Origin: Geodermatophilaceae bacterium NBWT11
Lineage (GTDB): Bacteria; Actinomycetota; Actinomycetes; Mycobacteriales; Geodermatophilaceae
Assembly: GCA_014218215.1 (NCBI GenBank)
Contig: CP043652.1
Span: 2,480,001-2,544,000 of the forward strand
Direction of reading: 5' to 3'
Length of the DNA: 64,000 nucleotides
The notes beneath the pieces are model-generated. The model saw only the letters and a list, made by a program, of their open reading frames with translations. It made no database searches and was not told the origin of the DNA. Shown here piece by piece: positions 1-8,324 of this stretch; the first letter of the stretch is position 1, and every line of letters begins with the position of its first letter. A program made the position numbers and the translations under genes.

Positions 1-42
1 GGGATCAGCGGCATCGCCGCCGACTACGGGTTACCACTGTGA
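1..42 (+). CDS. 3' end of an upstream gene, possibly TerD family (partial)
   Basis: The first 13 codons read GISGIAADYGLPL and then TGA, sharing GTGA with the next start at 39. A hydrophobic, AxxYG-type C-terminus is typical of TerD/TerE proteins, and the downstream protein ends similarly (AQAYGFRAITWAD). The four-base overlap implies the same operon. A TTA leucine codon, rare in this GC-rich sequence, lies at 31-33. Too little remains to assign function with certainty. Confidence 0.5.
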   Translation, partial: GISGIAADYGLPL

Positions 43-1220
43 CCACCGTCCCCGGGGACGCGCCCGCCCGCCCGGACCTCGATTGGCTGCGCCACCGGAG
101 CCGCCGTCAACCCGAGACAGGTGCGGTGTCTCCCGCCACCGGGTCGGTCGGGTTGGCCGACTTCTTGGCCGGCCGGACCACCCGCCGGCAGCCTGAGCCG
201 ACGGCCACCCCGGAACCGGCCCTGCCGCAGGTCCACCGCCCGGCCCCGGCCGGGGACCTGCACCTCATGACGCCGGCCGCTGACCCGCTGGACCTGTCCG
301 GTCCGCCGTCGGCCCGACCGACCACTCCACGCGCACCGGCCCCCGTGGCCCCGCCGGGCGGCGACCAGGTGGACCTGTCGCCGCCGAGCACTGTGCGGCC
401 CGCGTCGCGTCAGGTCAGCGAGGACCTCGACCTCTCCTCGTCGGACCTGGACCTGTTCGAGCGGGCACCGCGCCCCGGCCCGTTGCAGGCCCCCGTGTCC
501 GCCGACCTGGCCGTGTCCGACCCGCCGGTCGCTCCGCCGTCCGCCGCCCGCCCTGAGTCCTCCGACCTCGACCTCTTCCCCGAGGCCTCGAGGAACCGGG
601 TGCCGCGGACCCCGGCACCGCCCCCGCGGCTCGAGCCGGTGGTCCGCAGCGTCCCGCGTGTGCCGCCGGGGGGGCGGGTGATCCTGACGCCGCGGGAGCC
701 CACGGTCACGCTCGACCGCGTGCAGTCCGGGGTCGGGGCGCTCACCATCACCGCGATCTGCTCGCCAGCCGTCGGTGACCTCGTACTGGGCGCGGTGCAC
801 CAACTGGCTGACGGCAGCTCCGGCGTGGTCAGCCGCACTGTGGGCATCCCGACGGCTCCGCCGCGTTCGCGCCGGCCGGTGCTCGAAGCCGGCCGCGGCG
901 AGTTCGACCAGATCCGGGTCGACCTGCGCCAGAGCCGGTCATTGCGCCGGTTCGTCGTCTACGCGGTGTCGGCGTCCGAGTCCTCGCTGGCTTGGGGCGG
1001 GACCCTGTTGCTGTCCACCCACGGAGGCTCCCGGGTGGAGATCCCCCTGGACCTGGCCCAACACGACGGCCCCGTCGTCCTCTCGTCCGTCTACGTCGTG
1101 GACGGCGAGTTCGTGGTCCGCGCGGAGCTCGACCCCGTCCGCGGCCTGGTCCGCGACGTCGCGCAGGCCTATGGCTTCCGGGCCATCACCTGGGCCGACG
1201 CCCGCACCCCGGTGCTGTGA
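39..1220 (+). CDS. TerD-domain protein with long disordered N-terminal region
   Basis: This 393-residue protein starts with GTG overlapping the previous stop. Residues 1 to about 205 are Pro/Ala/Asp-rich and look disordered, with two copies of SSDLDLF and related DL(D/H/A)L motifs. Residues from about 210 to the end match the TerD fold: a VTLD start, the pairs of beta strands, SLAWGG, and the AYGFRAITW tail. TerD domains are about 190 residues, bind calcium, and act in tellurite and general stress responses, often membrane-associated. It is first in a tightly overlapped operon with biosynthetic genes. I infer that the tail is a protein-interaction region; its role is unknown. Confidence 0.85.
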   Translation: MTTVPGDAPARPDLDWLRHRSRRQPETGAVSPATGSVGLADFLAGRTTRRQPEPTATPEPALPQVHRPAPAGDLHLMTPAADPLDLSGPPSARPTTPRAPAPVAPPGGDQVDLSPPSTVRPASRQVSEDLDLSSSDLDLFERAPRPGPLQAPVSADLAVSDPPVAPPSAARPESSDLDLFPEASRNRVPRTPAPPPRLEPVVRSVPRVPPGGRVILTPREPTVTLDRVQSGVGALTITAICSPAVGDLVLGAVHQLADGSSGVVSRTVGIPTAPPRSRRPVLEAGRGEFDQIRVDLRQSRSLRRFVVYAVSASESSLAWGGTLLLSTHGGSRVEIPLDLAQHDGPVVLSSVYVVDGEFVVRAELDPVRGLVRDVAQAYGFRAITWADARTPVL

Positions 1221-2401
1221 GCGCTCCCGTCAGGCCGCTCCCGCTGCGGCACTTCGCGCACCTGGACCCCGCCGACGAGCACCGTCTCTTCCTGCAGCCG
1301 CCTCAGCCGGTGGACCCCGAAGGCGACCCCGAGGTCCTCGCGCTGGCGTTGGGAGCCACGCTCTACCTGCCCGCCGACCGGCCGGCGCTTGCCGGCGACG
1401 TCCGCCGGCAGCAAGCCGCCGGGGTGACCAGCGTCGTGCTGTGCCTGGAGGACGCGATCGCAGACGCTGACGTCAAGACCGCGCAGGCCAACCTGGTGCA
1501 CCACGTCCGGGACCTGGCCGCCGACCCGCTCCTGCCTCTGGTGTTCATCCGGGTCCGCTGCGCCGAGCAGGTCGGCGAGCTCATCGACGCGCTGGGGGAC
1601 ACCGCCGCGGTCCTCACCGGTTTCGTGCTGCCCAAGTTCACGGGCGCCACCGGCCCAGCCTTCCTCGAGGCGGTACGGGCGGCGTCGGCCCGGCTGGGTC
1701 GGCCCTTGCGGGTCATGCCCGTCGTGGAGTCCCGGGAGATGGCGCACGCCGAGACCCGGGTCGACGCCCTGGTCCAGGTGCGCGACCTGCTCGCCGAGCA
1801 CCGGGCCGAGGTGCTCGCCGTCCGGATCGGGGCGACCGACCTGTCCGCAGCGTTCGGCTTGAGACGCCGCCGCGAGCTCACCGTCTACGAGGTCCGGGTG
1901 GTCGCTGACGTCATCGCCGACGTGGTCAACGTGCTGGGCCGGGCCGACGGCACCGGCCACGTGGTCACCGGCCCGGTGTGGGAGTACTTCAACAGCCCCG
2001 ACCGGGTCTTCAAGCCCCAGCTGCGCGAGACGCCGTTCCGCGAGCTCGAAGAGCGGTCGCTGCGAGCCGACCTGCTCGCCCGCGACCTGGACGGTCTGAT
2101 CCGTGAGGTGGTGCTCGACCAAGCCAACGGCCTCAACGGCAAAACGGTCATACACCCCACCCACGTGGCCGCCGTGCACGCACTGTCGGTCGTGCCGCAC
2201 GAGGAGCACGCCGATGCCCTCGACATCCTCGGTGCCGGGGCCGGCGGCGGGGTGGCCGCGTCGTCGTACCGGAACAAGATGAACGAGTCCAAGCCGCACC
2301 GGGCCTGGGCCCACCGACTGGTGCAACGAGCGCAGGTGTTCGGCGTAGCTCGGCCCACGACCTCCTTCGTCGACCTGCTCGGCGCCGGGATGCACCCGTG
2401 A
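1217..2401 (+). CDS. CitE/HpcH-HpaI-like TIM-barrel C-C bond lyase of the Ter biosynthetic module
   Basis: This 394-residue protein is started at the GTG overlapping the upstream TGA (GTGA). It reads LYLPADRP near the N-terminus, then VVLCLEDAIADADV, VVESREMAHAET and IRIGATDLSAAFGL, the Mg-binding Glu/Asp pattern of citrate lyase beta/HpcH aldolases. The C-terminal NGKTVIHPTHV motif is also typical of CitE proteins. Pfam's C-C_Bond_Lyase family occurs in Ter operons with phosphoribosyltransferases and HAD enzymes (Anantharaman, Iyer and Aravind 2012), proposed to make a nucleoside-like metabolite. The substrate is not known. The downstream gene also overlaps by four bases, so translation is probably coupled. 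Confidence 0.88.
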   Translation: MSAPVRPLPLRHFAHLDPADEHRLFLQPPQPVDPEGDPEVLALALGATLYLPADRPALAGDVRRQQAAGVTSVVLCLEDAIADADVKTAQANLVHHVRDLAADPLLPLVFIRVRCAEQVGELIDALGDTAAVLTGFVLPKFTGATGPAFLEAVRAASARLGRPLRVMPVVESREMAHAETRVDALVQVRDLLAEHRAEVLAVRIGATDLSAAFGLRRRRELTVYEVRVVADVIADVVNVLGRADGTGHVVTGPVWEYFNSPDRVFKPQLRETPFRELEERSLRADLLARDLDGLIREVVLDQANGLNGKTVIHPTHVAAVHALSVVPHEEHADALDILGAGAGGGVAASSYRNKMNESKPHRAWAHRLVQRAQVFGVARPTTSFVDLLGAGMHP

Positions 2402-4881
2402 CCGCCGGCTCGCCCTGGACCGGGGAGTGGGTGTGCGGTGAGCTCGACATCGTCGTCACCACCACCGACGCAGCAGGGTCCCTGAACGTCACCGACCTGG
2501 TGGGGATGGCCGTGCGGGTCAACCCGCGGCGTGCCCATCTGCTGGTCAGCCGGGTGCTGGGCAAGCACGTGCCGGCCGACCCCGACGTCGTGCGCGGGGC
2601 CGGCATGCTGCTCGGCCGACTGGTCGCCGACCGTCTGGCCGGGGTCGACAGCGGCGTGGCCGCCGCTGGCGGGGACCTCCTCGCAGCCGCCGTCCGCGGA
2701 GACAGCGGCGCTCCGGCCAGCCTGGTCGAGCTCACCCGGTGGACCACCGATCGCGCTCCGTGCGACGTGCTCGTGCTCGGCTACGCCGAGACTGCGACAG
2801 GCCTGGGCCACCTGGTCGCCGATGCGCTCGACACTGATGTCCTGCACTCGACGCGCCGACCGGTCGGCACGACACCCTTTGGCACGTTCGAGGAGGTGCA
2901 CTCGCACGCGACTGGCCACCTCTTGCTGCCCGACGATCCCGGCCTGTTCGCCGGGGATCGCCCGGTCGTGCTGGTAGACGACGAGTTGTCGACCGGGGCC
3001 ACGGTCATGGACACCATTCGGGGAATCCAGGCAGTCGCGCCGCGGCACCGGTGGGTCGTGGCCAGTCTGGTCGACCTGCGAACGGCCGAGGCCCGCGTGG
3101 AGCTGGACCGCTTCGCCGACTCGCTGGGCGTACAGATCGACGTGGTGGCGCTGGCAACCGGGGTGGTCGATCTGCCCGTCGACGTCTTGGCCCGCGGGAG
3201 GAAGTTGGTCGCCCAGCGCCTTGCCGGGGATGACGCACCCCCCAGCCCGGACGCCGGAGGACCAGTTGCGGAAGTGCACACCGGTTCCGGAATCCGGGAC
3301 GGCGGCCGGCACGGCTTCACCCCTGCCGACCGTCGCGCGATGGAGTCGGCCCTCCCCGGGATCGCCGCCCAGGTGGTCGGGGCGCTGGGCCCAGTCGCCG
3401 GCCGGGTGCTGGTCCTCGGCAGTGAGGAACTGGTCTACCTACCGGTGCGAGTTGCCGGCGAGCTGTCCGCTCGCGGGGTCGACGTGGTCGTGTCGAGCAC
3501 CAGCCGCTCCCCGGTGCTGGCGGTCGACGACCCTGGGTACGCCGTCCGGTCAGTTGTGCGCTTCCCCAGCCACGATCGGCCCGCGGATGGCCCGGGTCCA
3601 CGCTTCGCGTACAACGTGGCCCCGCCTGTGGGGGTCGGTGCCTTCGCCGCCGCCGTCCTCGTGGTCGACGACGCGAGTCGAGATTGGAGTGACGATCCGT
3701 CTGCGCTGCCCTCCGTGTTGGCGTCGGTCGTCGACGGGCCGGTTGTGGTGGTGACCGTCCCCAGCCATCGGCCCACCCCGGAGCCCCTGCGTGGCCCGAC
3801 CTTCGGTTCCTACGCCCCTGACGAGGTGGGCTGGCTGCTCACCGATCTCTCGCACCTATCGCTGGAAGCCCCGGTGGAGGATCGCGAACGTGCCATCCAG
3901 GCTGGCCGTGCGCATTACTCGGAGTCCTTGCCTGTGGAGTACCAGCCCGGTCCTGCCTACCTGGAACTGTTCGAGCAGGCTCTGGCGGCCTCCGCTTCCC
4001 GTCTCGCTACAGCGGTGGGTGTGGTGACCGAGGTGGTGCTCGCTGGCCGGTCCCGGCCCCCGGTGCTGGTGTCGCTGGCTCGCGCGGGCACGCCCATCGG
4101 TGTGCTGATGCGGCGCTGGGCGGCCCTGCGCCGGATCGACGTCCCCCACCTGACCGTCTCCATCGTCCGGGGACGTGGGCTGGACCCCCGAGCGCTCGAC
4201 CACCTGGCAGCCCACTACGACCCAGCCGACGTGGTCTTCGTCGACGGGTGGACGGGTAAAGGGGCGATCACCCGCGAGCTGTCGGCGGCGGTGAGAGGAG
4301 CAGAACGTGAGCAGGCCCGCGGCTTCCGGCCCGAGCTCGCGGTCGTCGCGGACCCCGGCGGCTGCACGTCGCTGTTCGGCACCCGAGAGGACTTCCTCAT
4401 CCCCTCGGCGTGCTTGAACTCCACCGTCTCCGGATTGGTGTCGCGGACGGTGCTCCGAGATGACCTGGTGCCGCCGGGCGGTTACCACGGTGCGAAGTTC
4501 TACCGCGAGCTTGCGGCCCAGGACGTCTCGGGCAGGTTCTTGGACGTCGTGTCCAGCCACTTCGAGTCGGTTGTCGACGATGTGGCTCGCAACCTGGCGG
4601 CCCCAGTGGACCGAGCCCCCACCTGGGCCGGCTGGGCCGCTGTGGAGGAGGTCGCGCAGGGGTTCGGCATCACAGACCTGAACCTGGTCAAGCCCGGGGT
4701 CGGGGAGACCACCAGGGTGCTCTTGCGCCGTGTGCCGTGGAAGGTGCTGGTGCGGCCCGACCGGACGGCTGAGCTTGCTCACGTCCTCCACCTGGCGAGC
4801 GACCGCGGCGTCGAGGTCGAGACGCGTCCGGACATGCCGTTCTCCTGCATCGGTGTCATCCGCCCTGGCGGGGCCACGTAG
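2398..4881 (+). CDS. Four-domain fusion: phosphoribosyltransferase (PRTase_2)-TRSP-StiP-PELOTA_1
   Basis: This 827-residue protein starts with GTG overlapping the previous stop by four bases. In order: PRTase_2, about residues 1-260, with PRPP-binding loop VVLVDDELSTGAT near 189; a TRSP-like domain, about 300-430, with the signature as TSRSP; a StiP (putative cysteine protease) domain, about 480-735, with LVSLARAGTPIG, VVFVDGWTGKGAI and SACLNSTVSG; and a PELOTA-type RNA-binding domain, about 740-827. In many Ter operons these occur as two separate proteins, so this looks like a full fusion. The proposed role is assembly of a ribosylated metabolite under stress. It ends in TAG, unusual here. 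Confidence 0.88.
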   Translation: MTAGSPWTGEWVCGELDIVVTTTDAAGSLNVTDLVGMAVRVNPRRAHLLVSRVLGKHVPADPDVVRGAGMLLGRLVADRLAGVDSGVAAAGGDLLAAAVRGDSGAPASLVELTRWTTDRAPCDVLVLGYAETATGLGHLVADALDTDVLHSTRRPVGTTPFGTFEEVHSHATGHLLLPDDPGLFAGDRPVVLVDDELSTGATVMDTIRGIQAVAPRHRWVVASLVDLRTAEARVELDRFADSLGVQIDVVALATGVVDLPVDVLARGRKLVAQRLAGDDAPPSPDAGGPVAEVHTGSGIRDGGRHGFTPADRRAMESALPGIAAQVVGALGPVAGRVLVLGSEELVYLPVRVAGELSARGVDVVVSSTSRSPVLAVDDPGYAVRSVVRFPSHDRPADGPGPRFAYNVAPPVGVGAFAAAVLVVDDASRDWSDDPSALPSVLASVVDGPVVVVTVPSHRPTPEPLRGPTFGSYAPDEVGWLLTDLSHLSLEAPVEDRERAIQAGRAHYSESLPVEYQPGPAYLELFEQALAASASRLATAVGVVTEVVLAGRSRPPVLVSLARAGTPIGVLMRRWAALRRIDVPHLTVSIVRGRGLDPRALDHLAAHYDPADVVFVDGWTGKGAITRELSAAVRGAEREQARGFRPELAVVADPGGCTSLFGTREDFLIPSACLNSTVSGLVSRTVLRDDLVPPGGYHGAKFYRELAAQDVSGRFLDVVSSHFESVVDDVARNLAAPVDRAPTWAGWAAVEEVAQGFGITDLNLVKPGVGETTRVLLRRVPWKVLVRPDRTAELAHVLHLASDRGVEVETRPDMPFSCIGVIRPGGAT

Positions 4882-5711
4882 TGACAGCCGACGTCCTCAT
4901 CGCCACGGATCTCGACCGCACGCTCATCTACTCGGCGAACGCGGCGGGAGAGCCGTTGCCGGGGGAGCCGCCCTGGGTGGTGGTGGAGCACCTGGACGGG
5001 CGGGCCATCTCGTACGTCTCCGCGCTCGCGGCCAGCCGTTACGAGACCCTGGCCGATGCCTGGTGCGTCGTCCCGGTGACCACCCGGACCCCTGCGCAGC
5101 TGGCACGGATCCGACTGCCGGGTCCGGCCCCCAGGTACGCCGTGGCCGCGAATGGTGGGGTCCTGCTCGAGGAGGGGAAGCCCGATCACCTGTGGGCGGA
5201 GACGGTTGCCGCGGCCATGGCCAAGGTTGCTGCGGTCGACGAGGCCCACGCCGCACTTGCTCGCGCCTGCTCGGCGGACCTCAGTGCGCGGCTGTACACC
5301 GTGCCCGGCCTGTTTTGCTATGCCGTTGTCGACCGGCCGGCGTTCTCGGAGGACAGGCTTGCCGAGCTGCGCGCCTGGGGCCGTGTGACGGGGTGGGGAG
5401 TTTCGCTACAGGGCCGCAAGCTCTATCTCGTACCGACGGTTCTGACCAAGTCCGCTGCGGTCGCCGAAGTGGCCCGACGCGCGAGGGCTCGGTGTGTGCT
5501 CGCTGCCGGTGACTCTCTCCTGGACATCGACCTCTTGGAGTTTGCGGACGCCGCCGTCAGGCCGGGGCATGGTGAGCTGGCGGAGCGCAGTTGGTCGCGG
5601 CCGCATGTAACGACCCTCGAGTCGCAGGGCATCAGGGCCGGGGAGGATGTCCTGGCCTGGTTCGCAGAGCAAGCCGGCGAGCGTCGAGCCGGGATGGTGT
5701 CCCCGCTCTAG
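4881..5711 (+). CDS. HAD-superfamily hydrolase of the Ter module
   Basis: This 276-residue protein starts with GTG sharing one base with the previous TAG. The N-terminus reads IATDLDRTLIY, the HAD motif I (DxDxT), with a Ser/Thr motif II near PVTTRT, a Lys (LTKSAAV) and the acidic motif IV AGDSLLDIDLL near residue 211. The cap insertion between motifs II and III resembles type IIB (sugar- or nucleotide-phosphate phosphatases). As the last gene of the Ter operon it probably dephosphorylates an intermediate of the nucleoside-like product. This is inferred from family context. It ends in TAG 43 bases before the tRNA fragment. Confidence 0.85.
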   Translation: MTADVLIATDLDRTLIYSANAAGEPLPGEPPWVVVEHLDGRAISYVSALAASRYETLADAWCVVPVTTRTPAQLARIRLPGPAPRYAVAANGGVLLEEGKPDHLWAETVAAAMAKVAAVDEAHAALARACSADLSARLYTVPGLFCYAVVDRPAFSEDRLAELRAWGRVTGWGVSLQGRKLYLVPTVLTKSAAVAEVARRARARCVLAAGDSLLDIDLLEFADAAVRPGHGELAERSWSRPHVTTLESQGIRAGEDVLAWFAEQAGERRAGMVSPL

Positions 5712-5753
5712 CTTGCTGGCTGATGCGCGCAGCGTGGGGCCGTTGGCGTCGCC

Positions 5754-5806
5754 GGAAACCCGCTGGGAGTGAAAGCTCCTCGAGGGTTCGAATCCCTCGC
5801 CCTCCG
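5754..5806 (+). other. tRNA-Ser(GGA) 3' fragment, candidate island att site
   Basis: From the anticodon onward this matches the 3' half of a serine tRNA: GGA anticodon (5754-5756), AA, anticodon-stem strand CCCGC, a long class II variable arm with GGAG/CTCC, T-stem GAGGG, loop TTCGAAT, CCCTC, acceptor strand GCCCTCC, and discriminator G at 5806. No GGAGGGC 5' strand, D-arm or 5' anticodon stem lies upstream; instead there is the end of the HAD gene. It cannot be a working tRNA, and is best read as the displaced 3' half left at the distal end of an integrated element. Confidence 0.75.
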
Positions 5807-5826
5807 CTCGAGCAGGTCGCGGGGGA

Positions 5827-6132
5827 TCAGACCCCGGCCATCACGGTGGTCCGGGTCAGCTGCGGCGCCGCCGCCAGCACCTCCGCCAGCCGGGAGGCCC
5901 CCTCCGGTGTCTGGCGCCAGGCCCGGTAGGCGTCGTCGTGCTCCAGCGACTCCCAGCGCTCCACCACCACGACGTGGGCCGGGTCGGTGGCGTCGACCGT
6001 CACCTCCACCCCGAGGCAGCCGGCGAAGGCGCGGGTGGCCTCGAGGGTGGTGGTGAGGAGGCGCCCGGTCCCCTCCGAGTCGGCGGCGGCAGCGGGGGAC
6101 AGGGTCAGCTCCAGCAACGAGATCACGGTCAT
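5827..6132 (-). CDS. Putative quinol monooxygenase (antibiotic biosynthesis monooxygenase family)
   Basis: This 101-residue protein starts at ATG 6132 (MTVISLLEL). It has the small alpha/beta ferredoxin-like ABM pattern: LLTTTLEATRAFAGCLGVEV, then HVVVVERWESLEHDDAYRAW, where the aromatic/His positions line a small hydrophobic pocket. The family includes YgiN-type quinol monooxygenases and many uncharacterised stress proteins. It is the first chromosomal gene to the right of the island scar and lies downstream of the helicase on the same strand. Substrate unknown. Confidence 0.85.
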   Translation of the reverse strand: MTVISLLELTLSPAAAADSEGTGRLLTTTLEATRAFAGCLGVEVTVDATDPAHVVVVERWESLEHDDAYRAWRQTPEGASRLAEVLAAAPQLTRTTVMAGV

Positions 6133-6161
6133 GGCCGCATCATGCCGCCACCCAGCACGTC

Positions 6162-8147
6162 TCAGCGAGCGCCCGTGGGCCCTCCGCCCGAGCGCCCGCG
6201 GCGCCGGTGCTTGGGCCGGTCCGAGGGCGGGGGCCCGGCGTCGGAGCCGCGGCCGCGGTCGGCGCGGTTGTGCGCGTTCGGGTCCTGCCGGCCACCGGCG
6301 CCGATGTCGGACTTGCGCGGCTTGCGGCCGCCCGTCGTCCCCCCGGACTTGGCGCCCGAGGACGAGCCCGAGCGGGACGGGCGACCGGAGCGGGCCGGAG
6401 CACCCTCGCGCGGCGGACGACGGTCCGAGGCAGCCGGCCGACCGGCCGGGCGGGTGCCGCAGTCCCGGCAGGTGGTGAACCACGGCGCGATCGGCGTCCC
6501 GCACTCGACGCACTTCGCGGCGGTGGACATGGCGATCGCGTCGGGCAGCAGCTCGGTGATCCGCTGCGCGCACTTCTGCTCGTTGGCAGCGGCGTCCTCG
6601 CTGGTCAGGCCGGCGACCCCGGGGAAGGAGCGGAGCAGCGTCTGGGCCTCGCGGGCCTGCGCGGCGGCCATCTCGAAGTCCTGCACCGTGGCGGTGCGGG
6701 GGACGTCGGGCAGCACCAGCTCGCGGCTGACGTGCAGCCCGGCTTCGTGCTGCAGGGCGGCGCGGGCCAGCGCGAGCCAGCGCACCTTGCGCGGCGGGTC
6801 GTGGTCGACGGCCAGGTTGATCAACCGCCAGACCGTCCACAGGTCGGTGGCCAGCGGGCCGCGCAGCATCGGGAGCAGGGCCTGCACCCGGATGACCAGG
6901 CCGGTGACGTCGTCCGGCGTCATGACCTGGGAGTCCTTGGTGGCCGCGCGGGCCCAGGCGGCCCAGCGGGTCAGCGCCTCGGGCAGGTCGACGGCCTCGA
7001 ACGCGCCGAGGTCCTCGAGCTCCGGGCGCAGCCGCGGACGGCGGTGCGGCAGGTCGCTCATCACGTCGCCGCGGGCGACGGAGGCGCCGGCGACGACGAG
7101 GGAGGGCACCGGCTTGAGGCCGGGGATGCCGCCGAGGACGCCGACGGTGCCGTGCCCGGTGAGGCCGTACCGCCCGGCGCGACCGGCGATCTGGGCGGCC
7201 TCCCAGGTGCGCAGCGGGCGCAGCTCGGTGCCGTCGTACTTGGTGGTCTCGGCGAACAGCACCGTCGTCGCGGGCACGTTGATGCCGTGCCCGATCACGT
7301 CGGTGGTGACCAGCACCTCGAGCTCGCCGCGGGTGAAGCGGTCGATGACGTCGCGCCGGGTGGCCGGCGGCAGCGCCCCGTAGAGGACGCCGACCTTCCC
7401 CTGGCGGTGCGGGTCGAGCTGCGCGGCGACGGCGTAGACGGTCTTGCGGGAGAACGCGACGACCAGCGTCTGGGCCTGCACGTGGGCCGGGCGGACCGGC
7501 CGCTCCAGCACGTCGAGCCGGGACAGCCGCTTGTGGTTGACCACGACGACCTGCTGGGCGTCGGCGACCAGCGGGCGCAGCAGCAGCAGCGCCTCGGCGG
7601 CGGAGATGAGGTGCATCTCGCGGTACTCACCGGTCAGCAGCAGCCGGGCCCAGTGGTGGCCGCGGTCGGGGTCGGCGACCCAGTGCGACTCGTCGAGGAC
7701 CAGCAGGTCACCGCGCGGCGGGGCCTTCTCCACCGTGCAGCAGACGATCGGCGCGTACGGGTCGATCTCCTCCTCGCCGGTCGACAGACCGACGGTGCCG
7801 GCGGGCAGCTGGGCGGAGAGCTTGGCGTACGCCTCGTGCGCGAGCTGGCGCAGGGGGGCGGCGTAGACGCCGGAGCCGGCGGCCGCGAGGGCCTGCAGCG
7901 ACTCGTAGGTCTTGCCGGAGTTGGTGGGGCCGAGGTGGAAGACCACGTGCTCGGGCCGGGTGGTGCGCACCGGCAGCGCGGGCTCGGCGCCGTCGACCCA
8001 GGTCTGCTGGGCGCGGCGCTCGTCGCGGGCGGCGGCCTTGTCGGCGGTGCGGGCGGTCGCCTCGTCGGCGGCACGGCGGGCGGCCTTGCCGGGGCGGCCG
8101 GAGGGGGTGCGCACCCGGCGACGGGCGGCGGGGGAGGGAGGGGTCAC
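6162..8147 (-). CDS. SUV3-like DExH RNA helicase with zinc ribbon and basic tail
   Basis: This 661-residue protein starts at GTG 8147, supported by AAGGA a few bases upstream. After a basic N-terminus of about 70 residues comes Walker A GPTNSGKT, then VDLL-type motif II LVLDESH, SAA, motif V VTTDVIGHGINVP and motif VI QIAGRAGRYG. GPTNSGKT and the overall layout match the SUV3 mitochondrial/bacterial RNA helicase group rather than DEAD-box enzymes. A C-x2-C...C-x2-C zinc ribbon (KCVECG...CRDCG) follows near residue 560, then about 90 residues rich in Arg, Gly, Ser and Pro, probably an RNA-binding disordered tail. Likely role: RNA unwinding during decay or processing. Confidence 0.88.
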   Translation of the reverse strand: MTPPSPAARRRVRTPSGRPGKAARRAADEATARTADKAAARDERRAQQTWVDGAEPALPVRTTRPEHVVFHLGPTNSGKTYESLQALAAAGSGVYAAPLRQLAHEAYAKLSAQLPAGTVGLSTGEEEIDPYAPIVCCTVEKAPPRGDLLVLDESHWVADPDRGHHWARLLLTGEYREMHLISAAEALLLLRPLVADAQQVVVVNHKRLSRLDVLERPVRPAHVQAQTLVVAFSRKTVYAVAAQLDPHRQGKVGVLYGALPPATRRDVIDRFTRGELEVLVTTDVIGHGINVPATTVLFAETTKYDGTELRPLRTWEAAQIAGRAGRYGLTGHGTVGVLGGIPGLKPVPSLVVAGASVARGDVMSDLPHRRPRLRPELEDLGAFEAVDLPEALTRWAAWARAATKDSQVMTPDDVTGLVIRVQALLPMLRGPLATDLWTVWRLINLAVDHDPPRKVRWLALARAALQHEAGLHVSRELVLPDVPRTATVQDFEMAAAQAREAQTLLRSFPGVAGLTSEDAAANEQKCAQRITELLPDAIAMSTAAKCVECGTPIAPWFTTCRDCGTRPAGRPAASDRRPPREGAPARSGRPSRSGSSSGAKSGGTTGGRKPRKSDIGAGGRQDPNAHNRADRGRGSDAGPPPSDRPKHRRRGRSGGGPTGAR

Positions 8148-8324
8148 GGTGTCCTTCGGGTACAGGGCGGGTCGGCGCAGTGCTGCGCTCGGGACCTCAC
8201 AGGGGGCAACAGCGCCGTCATCGGTTCTGTGCCCACCTCCACGGTCCCACACGGGCCCACCCCGGGGGGTGAGGGCGACCGCCGACGGACGAAGTCGGGG
8301 CGCTGACCTGCCGATCTTCCCGTC

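Larger units (their letters stand above)
1..5806. mobile_element. Right end of an integrated genomic island carrying a Ter stress operon
   Basis: The Ter-type operon running off the left edge is followed directly by a tRNA-Ser 3' fragment at 5754-5806 with no matching 5' half. Tyrosine recombinases commonly integrate into the anticodon loop or 3' half of tRNA genes and displace the original 3' half to the far end of the element. The element should therefore extend leftwards out of the window, with an intact tRNA-Ser(GGA) and probably an integrase at its left end. Two of the three TAG stops I found among genes in the window, and a rare TTA codon at 31-33, fall here. No integrase is visible, so the extent is inferred. 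Confidence 0.6.

Noticed and set aside
5711-5806. A complete functional tRNA gene
   Set aside because: No 5' acceptor strand or D-arm precedes the fragment; only the anticodon-to-3' half is present.
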